Part shown: positions 52,027-58,922 of the stretch, piece by piece
Layout: each line of letters opens with the position of its first letter
Numbering within the stretch: position 1 is the first letter of the stretch
Origin: Pseudomonadota bacterium
GTDB taxonomy: Bacteria; Pseudomonadota; Alphaproteobacteria; Rhizobiales; Xanthobacteraceae
Direction: 5' to 3'
Length of the DNA: 64,000 nt
NCBI GenBank assembly: GCA_018240595.1
Contig: JAFEFL010000070.1
Location: 62,001 to 126,000 of the forward strand
Program-made: the position numbers and the translations under genes
Notes under the pieces: generated by a model
Databases searched by the model: none
What the model saw: the letters and a program-made list of their open reading frames with translations, nothing else
What the model was told of the DNA's origin: nothing

Positions 52027-53224
52027 TTACGTAGGACCGCTCTACCGCGTCAACCATGTTGTTGCGGCGGAGAAACGCGACCGCCTGCGCCTTGTCATCG
52101 ACGATCCGGCGCAGTTCCTCGATACGCTTGAGCCGCGCGGCGGCGTTGCTCTCCTCGACGTTCTTCTTGTTCTGGATCGTCTGGGCCTGGATGAAGTCGA
52201 CGGTTACGGTGCGACGCTGGCGCTCGTAGAGATCGAGCAGATCCTCGCTGGCCCCTTCCTGCATGATCGCGATGAGCTTGTCGCAGAGATTGACCGCATC
52301 ATGTAGACCGCCGTTCATTCCCATGCCACCCAGCGGATTATTGGCATGGGCGGCGTCGCCGGCCAGCAAGACATTGCCGGCGCGGTACTTCTTCGCCACG
52401 CGTTGGTGGATTCGATAGAACGAAATGTGCGCAATGTCATAAGCGCCCTGCTTCCTGGCGAGCGCCTGCATGCGCGCTTGGATCGCTTCCGGACGGCCGA
52501 GGTCCTCGACGGAGGCATCCTGCGGCGTCGGGAACAGGACGCGCCAGTGGGTCGGCACGCGCAGGATGGTGCACCAGTCCTCGCCGCCGGACATGTAGTT
52601 AACGAATGACAGATTGTCGAAATGATTCTCGAGCGGATAATCGGTCGAGACGACGAGAAAAAGTTCGGGATAGGTGAAACCTTCGAACTCGACGCCGACC
52701 GCCTTACGCACGATACTGCGCGTGCTGTCCGCGCCAATCAGATAGCGCCCGTTCAGCGTTTCGCAGCCGTCCGGCCCTTCGACGTCGAGTGATACTCCGC
52801 TGTCCGATTGCGTCAGCGACACCGCGCGCGTCGACATCCGCATCTCGACATGCGGATAGTCCTTCAGCATCTCCGCAGCCGTCTGCGTCAGCTTGTACTG
52901 CTCGCATTGTAGCCGGAACGGGTGCCCAACGACGTCCTTGAGGACGTCCAAGTCGAACTCAGCGTAGGCTCCGGATTGCCTGTCGCGATACTGGTAGCGA
53001 TCGGCGACCAGCCCCTGCGGCAGCAGACGCTGGGTCAGGCCGTAGCGCGCCAGCATGTCGAGGCTCGGCGGGTGAAAGGTCGACGCGCGCATGTCCTGCG
53101 GCAGTGTCGCCTCCTGCTCCAGCAGGACAACCGGGATTCCCGCTTGAGCCAGCGCCAGCGCGGCGGTGCATCCAACCGGTCCGGCACCGACAATGAGCAC
53201 GCTGTCAGACGATGACTTGAACAT
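52019..53224 (-). CDS. FAD-dependent monooxygenase, copy 3 of 3 paralogs
   Basis: A 401-residue flavoprotein monooxygenase with GAGPVG, DMRASTFHPP (Asp-Met instead of the Asp-Leu of its paralogs), DG motif GADSTRS (Gly of DG replaced by Ser) and GD motif GDAAHANNPLGGMG. It is the third paralog after 31571 and 37444. It starts seven bases after the stop of the racemase-family gene at 53232, so the pair is co-transcribed, and its end overlaps the GntR gene by eight bases. Confidence 0.91.
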   Translation of the reverse strand: MFKSSSDSVLIVGAGPVGCTAALALAQAGIPVVLLEQEATLPQDMRASTFHPPSLDMLARYGLTQRLLPQGLVADRYQYRDRQSGAYAEFDLDVLKDVVGHPFRLQCEQYKLTQTAAEMLKDYPHVEMRMSTRAVSLTQSDSGVSLDVEGPDGCETLNGRYLIGADSTRSIVRKAVGVEFEGFTYPELFLVVSTDYPLENHFDNLSFVNYMSGGEDWCTILRVPTHWRVLFPTPQDASVEDLGRPEAIQARMQALARKQGAYDIAHISFYRIHQRVAKKYRAGNVLLAGDAAHANNPLGGMGMNGGLHDAVNLCDKLIAIMQEGASEDLLDLYERQRRTVTVDFIQAQTIQNKKNVEESNAAARLKRIEELRRIVDDKAQAVAFLRRNNMVDAVERSYVIT

Positions 53225-53231
53225 GATCTGC

Positions 53232-54011
53232 TCAGAATTCGTCGAACAGGCGGCCGCGTCCGCAGACGCGGTCGTTAACGCCGATACTCCGCAATGCGTG
53301 CCAGGCCGTCGCCACGTTGATCGGGATACAGGGCTTGCCCAGCATCTGCTCGAGAGTCGGGAATTGTTCGGCGGTCGAGAGATTGGTGCCGACCTGAATA
53401 ATCGCGTCTACGTCATCGCCTTCGAGTTCGTCGAGCACGATGCTAGCGACGCGGCCTCGAGGCGTATGGGCGATTGAAGTGGCGGTAGCGCAGCGCAGCC
53501 CCTTGAGACGTACAACCTCAAATCCCGACTGCCCAAAAAAATTGCGCACTTGCTGATCGCCGATGGGCTGGTAGGGCGTCAGGACGGCCAGCCGCTTGGC
53601 ACCGAAGCGGTTGAGCGCGTCGACCATCGCGTTGGCCCCCGTGGTCAGGCCGAGGCCGCCGATCCGCTTCATGAGGCTGTCGAGGAAATCCGCATTGCCC
53701 TTGATTCCTCCCCAGAAGGTTTCGGCGGACATGCCCATCATGATGTGCGTCATTTCCGCGGTCATGAGGTCGTCGGCGGCTCTGCCGACGTGCGGGCGAA
53801 TGGCTTCAAGGAATTTTACGAAGCGATCGTCGTCGGACAGGTTCGGCAACTCGACGATGAACCGCGAGAAATGCCACGTGACGCCGGGGATGCGGATTTG
53901 CTGGCAGTCATACTCAACGGCGGTGTTGGTCGAGGGGATCACCACCCCGATCCGCCCGCGCGCGCCGATCCAAGTTTCCTGCGGCTCGGCAATCGTAGTC
54001 ATCACGTTCAT
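53232..54011 (-). CDS. Asp/Glu racemase superfamily (maleate isomerase-like) protein lacking both family cysteines
   Basis: A 259-residue paralog of the 35817 protein. It has the family start GVVIPSTNTAVEYD, MGMSAET (92-98) at the first Cys position and QVGTNLS at the second, so both catalytic cysteines are missing here too. The start is the ATG at 54011 with AGGAGAG upstream; a TTG at 54014 is in frame. It is directly upstream of monooxygenase copy 3. The conserved loss in two paralogs next to paralogous monooxygenases suggests a distinct, functional subfamily. Confidence 0.85.
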   Translation of the reverse strand: MNVMTTIAEPQETWIGARGRIGVVIPSTNTAVEYDCQQIRIPGVTWHFSRFIVELPNLSDDDRFVKFLEAIRPHVGRAADDLMTAEMTHIMMGMSAETFWGGIKGNADFLDSLMKRIGGLGLTTGANAMVDALNRFGAKRLAVLTPYQPIGDQQVRNFFGQSGFEVVRLKGLRCATATSIAHTPRGRVASIVLDELEGDDVDAIIQVGTNLSTAEQFPTLEQMLGKPCIPINVATAWHALRSIGVNDRVCGRGRLFDEF

Positions 54012-54079
54012 CAACCGCTCTCCTGGGCTGCCTCAACGCAGGAGGATTATAGCCATTCACGGGAACGGCGCCAGATATT

Positions 54080-54087
54080 TGTATACA
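54080..54087. promoter_or_regulatory. TGTATACA palindrome upstream of the racemase-family/monooxygenase operon
   Basis: A perfect 8-bp palindrome (context TTTGTATACACTT) 69 bases before the ATG at 54011. It matches the published FadR-subfamily GntR consensus tnGTmkACna closely. With the site at 54223 it may form a pair of operators about 143 bases apart. Confidence 0.55.
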
Positions 54088-54222
54088 CTTTTCGAGCGAG
54101 GCTGCGCATATTCCACGACCCGCGTTGGCCGGAGTCCACACAGAAAGTGCGTGTTCATGAAGCGCCCGCGCGACGAAAGGCACTAGAGACCTCGCCCGAG
54201 ACTGCCGCGCCATGCAACCTTC

Positions 54223-54232
54223 ATGTATACAT
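54223..54232. promoter_or_regulatory. ATGTATACAT palindrome in the same upstream region
   Basis: A perfect 10-bp palindrome 212 bases before the racemase-family gene. No other gene starts in this region, as the Bug gene ends here at 54307, so both sites probably control the 54011-52019 operon. Confidence 0.55.
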
Positions 54233-54306
54233 TTTCTAGAATGCAATTGGCCCGACCGAAGCGCCTCCGCGCCCCGGTCAGGCCCAAAAGCTATGCCCCG
54301 CCCTTC

Positions 54307-55275
54307 CTATTGCGGGCTGAGACCCGCGGCTTTGACAGCGTCGGCGAACGCCTTCCGGTCGTGCACGAAGGTTGCTGCGACCTCTTCCTTGCTCTCGCCG
54401 CCGGGGTTGATGCCGAGCTTGATGAGGCGATCCTGCATCTCCGGCGACTTGACGAAGGCCGTGATTTCGCCGCGCAGTTTGTCGACGACATCGTCGGGCG
54501 TCTTGGCTGGAACCATGAAGCCGTTCCACGACGCGAACGAGAAGCCGGGCACGCTTTCGGCCACGGTCGGGATATCCGGCGCTGCCGGCACGCGCTTGGC
54601 CGTGCCCACCGCGATCAGCTTGAACGTCGGATCGTCCTTCTGCGCCAGCAGCACCGAGGTGTTACCGAAATAAAAATCGACATTGCCGGATCTGAGATCG
54701 GTGATCGCCTGCGGCTCGCTGCGCGACGGCACCATCACAAGATCGACCCCCGTCTGCTTGAACAGCAGTTTCGGCGCAAGGTCACTGATGTTGTTCGTTC
54801 CGGCAGCGGCGAAGTTGAGCTTGCCGGGACGCGCCTTAGCGTAGGCAATGAATTCGCCGATCGTGTTGACGCCCAGACTGCGCCTGACCGCGATCATCTG
54901 CGTGCCGGTGCCGACATTGGTAACCGGCTTCAACTCCTTGTCCGGATCGATGTTCATTTTCTGCACGAGCGGCGTCAGCAAGATCATCGAGTTCGGGGTG
55001 AACATGATTGTGTAGCCGTCCGGCGCTGCATGCGCGACCAAGCCGCTGGCCACCGCGCCACCGGCGCCAGGCTTGTTTTCGACCACGAAAGGTTGGCCGA
55101 ACTTCTCTGCGAGATGCTGCGCGGCCAGTCGCGCCATCATGTCGGTGTTGCCGCCCGCGCCGAGCGGAACGACAATCGTCACCTGTCGCTTCGGCCAGTC
55201 AGTCGCGGCCTGCGCCGACGCCGCACACAGTGTCGCGGCCGCGAGCGCTGCAAGAACCATTCTTCTGCTGATCAT
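54307..55275 (-). CDS. Bug/TctC family tripartite tricarboxylate transporter substrate-binding protein
   Basis: A 322-residue periplasmic binding protein with a Tat-like signal (SRRMVLAALAAATLC) and cleavage near SAQAATD. NKPGAGGAVASGLVA and FAAAGTNNISDLAPKLL are family marks. The ATG at 55275 has AGGGGAAG upstream. No membrane components are encoded nearby, as with the Bug protein at 18525. It lies downstream of the isochorismatase-fold gene on the same strand, separated by 63 bases. Confidence 0.92.
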   Translation of the reverse strand: MISRRMVLAALAAATLCAASAQAATDWPKRQVTIVVPLGAGGNTDMMARLAAQHLAEKFGQPFVVENKPGAGGAVASGLVAHAAPDGYTIMFTPNSMILLTPLVQKMNIDPDKELKPVTNVGTGTQMIAVRRSLGVNTIGEFIAYAKARPGKLNFAAAGTNNISDLAPKLLFKQTGVDLVMVPSRSEPQAITDLRSGNVDFYFGNTSVLLAQKDDPTFKLIAVGTAKRVPAAPDIPTVAESVPGFSFASWNGFMVPAKTPDDVVDKLRGEITAFVKSPEMQDRLIKLGINPGGESKEEVAATFVHDRKAFADAVKAAGLSPQ

Positions 55276-55338
55276 GACGACTTCCCCTCTTATTGCGGTG
55301 CTCTGCACTCGCGGTGTGCGCCCCACGTACGGCTATGC

Positions 55339-55971
55339 TCACACAACCTTGTCGCTGGCGATGTAGCTTATGGCTTCGTTCTCGCCGACGACGTCCGCAT
55401 ATTTCGCATTCATGTCGAACAGGTTCGCCAGATGCGGCGCCTGGTGCCGGTCGCCGCAGGCCTCGCGGACCACGATCGGGATGAAGCCATGGCAGCAGGC
55501 GTCGAGGCAGGTCGCGCGCACGCAGCCGCTGGTGGTCAGGCCGGTGATGAGCAGCGTGTCGATGCCCCAAACGGTCAGCGTCGGCGCCAGTGATGTGCCG
55601 AAGAACGCGCTCGGATACTGTTTGGAGACGACGAGTTCGTCGTCGCTCACATCCAGCCCCTCCGGCCAGGCACCCATCGGGCTGCCTTCGAGGAAATGCC
55701 GCAGCGGCTTCGCCTTCTGATAGAAACGACCGCCGTTCAGCGCGTTCTTGTGATAGACGACGTTGGTATAGATCACCGGCACGCCGTTGGCGCGCGCGGC
55801 GTCGCGCACGCGGATCGCCGAAGCCAGTGCGGCGTCGACTCCGGCGTAGAGGTCGCACGCCGGATCGAAGTAGGCCTGCACGAAGTCCACAAGGATCAGC
55901 GCCGGCCGCTTCCCGAAGCCGAGGCGGTTTTCATAGACGCCGCTGTAATTCGCCTGAAGATCGCCGCTCAA
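55339..55971 (-). CDS. Isochorismatase-fold cysteine hydrolase, maleamate amidohydrolase or N-carbamoylsarcosine amidase type
   Basis: A 210-residue hydrolase with the Asp-Lys-Cys triad: Asp in LILVDFVQAY, Lys in VVSKQYPSAF and Cys in GLTTSGCVRATCLDA. The pattern is that of N-carbamoylsarcosine amidase and of NicF, which hydrolyses maleamate to maleate in nicotinate degradation. The start is a TTG at 55971, six bases after AGGGGAC; the upstream frame to 56037 crosses the operator. A TTTGTACGGACAAA site lies 40 bases upstream. Confidence 0.85.
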   Translation of the reverse strand: MSGDLQANYSGVYENRLGFGKRPALILVDFVQAYFDPACDLYAGVDAALASAIRVRDAARANGVPVIYTNVVYHKNALNGGRFYQKAKPLRHFLEGSPMGAWPEGLDVSDDELVVSKQYPSAFFGTSLAPTLTVWGIDTLLITGLTTSGCVRATCLDACCHGFIPIVVREACGDRHQAPHLANLFDMNAKYADVVGENEAISYIASDKVV

Positions 55972-56010
55972 TGACCGTCCCCTGCTCGCTCGCTGATCCG
56001 CCCCACAAAA

Positions 56011-56024
56011 TTTGTACGGACAAA
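56011..56024. promoter_or_regulatory. TTTGTACGGACAAA near-palindrome, candidate operator of the isochorismatase-fold gene
   Basis: A 14-base site with one mismatch in its central pair, 40 bases upstream of the TTG start. It matches the palindromes at 35711 and 38703 (TTTGTCCGGACA...). All three lie directly upstream of catabolic genes. Confidence 0.55.
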
Positions 56025-56142
56025 TGCGATCGGTCAACGGTTATCTGAGGCGGCCGGTTGTGGCGGAACTGGCGGCAACCGCCCGCCGGCGGCCGCCGCA
56101 CGCGCGACGGACCCGGTCAGGATGCTGTTCTTGCGTGGAGAT

Positions 56143-56766
56143 TCAGCCGGGCGTCGTCTGGTAGATCCAGGGACGCACCGCACGGTCGCGGTTCTGGAAC
56201 GCCGCGATATCGGCGTCGCGCAACAGCGTCATGGCGATCTCGTCGCGCCCTTCGAGCAAGGCCTGACGCCGCTCGCCGTCGATCTCGAAGGCGATGGTCC
56301 TGCCGGCCGGCGTTGTGATCGTGCAGGACTCCAAGTCGACCGTCATTGCCGGCGAAGGCGCGCTCGCTAGTTCCTCGGCGATCGGGTCCACCGCTTCGCG
56401 TGGCAGACGGATCAGCAACAACCCGTTCTGGAACGCGTTGTTGGTGAAGATGTCGCCGAAGCCGGGCGCAATGATGCAGCGAAAGCCATAGGCCATCAGC
56501 GCCCAGACCGCCGCCTCGCGCGACGAGCCGCAGCCAAAATTCTCGGCCGTGACCAACACCTTGGCATCGCGGAAGCGCGGCTGGTTCAGTACGAAATCGG
56601 GATTCTCCGAGCCGTCGAGCCGGAAGCGGTAACCCTCGAGAGCGAAGGCCCCGAGTTCGTGGCGCTGATAGCCGATCAACCGCTTCACGGGGATGATGAC
56701 GTCGGTATCGATATTGGCGCGCATCAGTGGCGCCGCCGTTCCGGTCACTGAAGTGAATTTCTGCAT
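56143..56766 (-). CDS. leuD: 3-isopropylmalate dehydratase-type hydro-lyase, small subunit
   Basis: A 207-residue LeuD-like swivel-domain protein with NIDTDVIIP, ENFGCGSSREAAVWAL and FTNNAFQNGLLLI. It forms the active site together with the large subunit at 56772. The ATG at 56766 is used; a GTG nine bases earlier overlaps the large-subunit stop. In this catabolic setting the pair may hydrate maleate or a substituted maleate rather than serve leucine synthesis, but leucine synthesis cannot be excluded because no other leu genes are visible. Confidence 0.88.
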   Translation of the reverse strand: MQKFTSVTGTAAPLMRANIDTDVIIPVKRLIGYQRHELGAFALEGYRFRLDGSENPDFVLNQPRFRDAKVLVTAENFGCGSSREAAVWALMAYGFRCIIAPGFGDIFTNNAFQNGLLLIRLPREAVDPIAEELASAPSPAMTVDLESCTITTPAGRTIAFEIDGERRQALLEGRDEIAMTLLRDADIAAFQNRDRAVRPWIYQTTPG

Positions 56767-56771
56767 CGCGG

Positions 56772-58187
56772 TCACCCGATCTTGCGCGCGTCGGCGATGC
56801 AACCGGAGAGCGCCGCCGCGGCCGCCATCGCCGGACTGGCGAGATGCGTGCGCGCGTTGGGGCCCTGGCGCCCGACGAAGTTACGGTTGGTGGTCGACAC
56901 CGAGCGCTGCCCTGGCGCGATGATGTCGCCGTTGACGCCGGCGCACATGGAGCAGCCCGACTTGCGCCATTCGAAGCCGGCGTTGAGGAACACCTTGTCG
57001 AGCCCTTCGTGCTCGGCGGCACGCTGCGTCGCCTCCGATCCAGGCACGACCCAGGCGCGGACATTCGGCGCCACCTTGCGGCCGGCGACGACCTTCGCCG
57101 CCTCGCGGATGTCGGAGAGCCGCCCATTGGTGCACGAGCCGATGAACACCCAGTCGATCGGCGTTCCTTCGATCGCCGCGCCCGGCGTCAGGTCCATATA
57201 GGTCAGCGCCGCTTCCATCGCCTTGCGGCGCTGCGGATCGCCCTCGCGTGACGGATCGGGGATGCGGCCATCGACGGCGATCACGTCCTGCGGACTGGTG
57301 CCCCACGTGACCTGCGGCGCAACCCTGTTGACGTCGACGCTGTGTTCGACGTCGAACCGGGCGCCCTCCTCGGTCGGCAGGCCCCGCCAGTATTCGACCG
57401 CGCGGTCGAACATCTCGCCCTTCGGCGCGTAACGGCGGCCCGCCAGGTACCGGAACGTCGTGTCGTCCGGCGCGATCATGCCGATCTTGGCGCCGAGTTC
57501 GATCGACAGGTTGCAGACGGTCAGCCGCTCGTCGATCGTCATCGCCCGAACGGCTTCGCCTGCATATTCGACGGCATGGCCACGGCCCGCGCCGGTGCCG
57601 ATCTGGCCGATCGTCGCCAGGATGATGTCCTTTGAGGTCACGCCGGGCGCGGCCTTGCCGGAAAGATTGATGCGCATCGTTCTCGGCTTGGTTTGACGCA
57701 GCGTCTGCGTCGCCAGAACGTGCGACACCTCCGTCGCGCCGATGCCGAAGGACAGCGCGCCGAGCCCGCCATGCGTGCAGGTGTGACTGTCGCCGCAGAC
57801 GATGGTCATGCCGGGCTGGCTCAGGCCAAGTTCAGGGCCGATCACATGGACGATGCCTTGCCCTTCGGTATCGAGATCGAAATAGGTGATGCCGAAGGCC
57901 TCGGATCCCTCCTTCATCTCGCGCAGGAGGCGGCCGCTGTTCGGCGTCGAATCCGCACGGCGGCGAGGATCGGTTGCGACGGCATGGTCCGGCACGCCGA
58001 AGGTCAGTTCCGGATTGTGGGGCTTGAGCCCGCGGTCGGCGATCCTCTTGATGATCGCGCCGGCCTCGAGGTCGTGCATCAGATGACGGTCGATTGCCAG
58101 CAGCGAGACGCCACCGCTGAGCTCGGCCACCACGTGCGCGGCCCAGACTTTGTCGAACAATGTTTGTGGTTGTGCTTGCCCGGCCAT
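56772..58187 (-). CDS. leuC: 3-isopropylmalate dehydratase-type hydro-lyase, large subunit (4Fe-4S)
   Basis: A 471-residue aconitase-superfamily protein. The [4Fe-4S] cysteines are in FIGSCTNGR and SGCSMCAGVNGD, and GDSHTCTHGGLGA and TTFRYLAGR are LeuC-type. It dehydrates and rehydrates a malate-type acid. Family members include isopropylmalate isomerase, citraconate/maleate hydratase and dimethylmaleate hydratase. Next to a NicF-like hydrolase and with PEP-mutase-family lyases elsewhere in the window, a maleate or dimethylmaleate hydratase role is plausible. The ATG at 58187 is chosen; an upstream frame to 58256 is unsupported. Confidence 0.88.
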   Translation of the reverse strand: MAGQAQPQTLFDKVWAAHVVAELSGGVSLLAIDRHLMHDLEAGAIIKRIADRGLKPHNPELTFGVPDHAVATDPRRRADSTPNSGRLLREMKEGSEAFGITYFDLDTEGQGIVHVIGPELGLSQPGMTIVCGDSHTCTHGGLGALSFGIGATEVSHVLATQTLRQTKPRTMRINLSGKAAPGVTSKDIILATIGQIGTGAGRGHAVEYAGEAVRAMTIDERLTVCNLSIELGAKIGMIAPDDTTFRYLAGRRYAPKGEMFDRAVEYWRGLPTEEGARFDVEHSVDVNRVAPQVTWGTSPQDVIAVDGRIPDPSREGDPQRRKAMEAALTYMDLTPGAAIEGTPIDWVFIGSCTNGRLSDIREAAKVVAGRKVAPNVRAWVVPGSEATQRAAEHEGLDKVFLNAGFEWRKSGCSMCAGVNGDIIAPGQRSVSTTNRNFVGRQGPNARTHLASPAMAAAAALSGCIADARKIG

Positions 58188-58578
58188 TCGATCAACGCGC
58201 TCCGTCCCACGTTTAGAAAGCGGACGCAGCTTAGATAAGCGGACGGCCAGATACAATGCCGTAGGCTATTTGGATATTGGCTCGAACATTCTTCCGAATC
58301 TCTGACAGCGCCGATCAATTGCCTAATTAATGCGGTGCCAGGCCGCTTGAAGCGACCGCGACACGGCCGACCTTTGGTCAGCAACGATGACCCGGCGCGT
58401 GCTCGCACGAAAATTATACAAGCATGACATCGTGTTATGACGCGACCACGGGGCAACGATCGTCGGCACCTCGGTCAAGCAAGCCGTCTATCGCGCCGCC
58501 GATGCCGAGCGGGACACGCGCTGTCGGTGCAGGCCGCGGTGCGTGATGAACGTAATTTCGCACACCTTCCGATTGCAA
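58188..58578. other. Intergenic stretch upstream of the hydro-lyase operon
   Basis: About 390 bases with no convincing gene. It should contain the promoter of the LeuCD-type operon near its left end. Its composition is less GC-rich than the flanking genes. It ends at the stop codon of the flavoprotein remnant described next. Confidence 0.5.
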
Positions 58579-58749
58579 CTATGCCGCCTCGGGCGGATCA
58601 TCACTTGCGGAGTAACCGTAGAGCCAATCGGCGTTGCCGCCCCGCTTCAGCCATTCTTTGCTGCCAGAGCCGATCTGCACTTTGGCCGTGCGGCTCTTGC
58701 GGGCGTGTTCGCAGAGTTCGAAGGCGCTGGCGCGGCGCAGGGCGCGGCT
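58579..58749 (-). pseudogene. Remnant of a NicC-like FAD monooxygenase gene (C-terminal 56 codons)
   Basis: The minus strand carries an open 57-codon stretch ending in TAG (58579-58581) that matches the C-terminus of the flavoprotein at 1888-3030. HARKSRTAKVQIGSGSKEWL corresponds to HARKERTAKVQIGSRGNEWL, and NADWLYGYSAS to NADWVYGYSAS; over the 41 residues from AFE to SAS, 33 are identical. Six codons are missing in frame just before AFE. No start codon or N-terminal part precedes it. The start of homology (58749) lies 32 bases from the 36-bp repeat copy B, so a recombination event probably removed the rest of the gene. Confidence 0.85.
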
Positions 58750-58780
58750 GAAGCAGTACGAAGACGCAATTCGCCAAATC

Positions 58781-58816
58781 CCGTTCTCTCCATCATGGCT
58801 GCGATCGAAAAGCGGC
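58781..58816 (-). repeat. 36-bp direct repeat, copy B (possible attachment-site remnant)
   Basis: Matches 19737-19772 at 30 of 36 positions in the same orientation; read on the minus strand it encodes RFSIAAMM, also DusA-like. It lies just upstream of the flavoprotein remnant and 39,044 bases from copy A. Confidence 0.45.
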
Positions 58817-58922
58817 TAGAATGTATGCTTTTTTCTCAGAACCTTTCGATAGAACTGCCAACGATTTCTCCGTAACGCGGATCGAAATCTGTCCCGAGGG
58901 CAATTTCGGCCACCTTGCTGCT

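Noticed and set aside
58792..58820. Minus-strand text MMERTGFGE, reminiscent of translations made from tRNA 3' ends
   Set aside because: Only a short stretch resembles a tRNA end; the T-loop and acceptor stem cannot be built, so no tRNA fragment is called.
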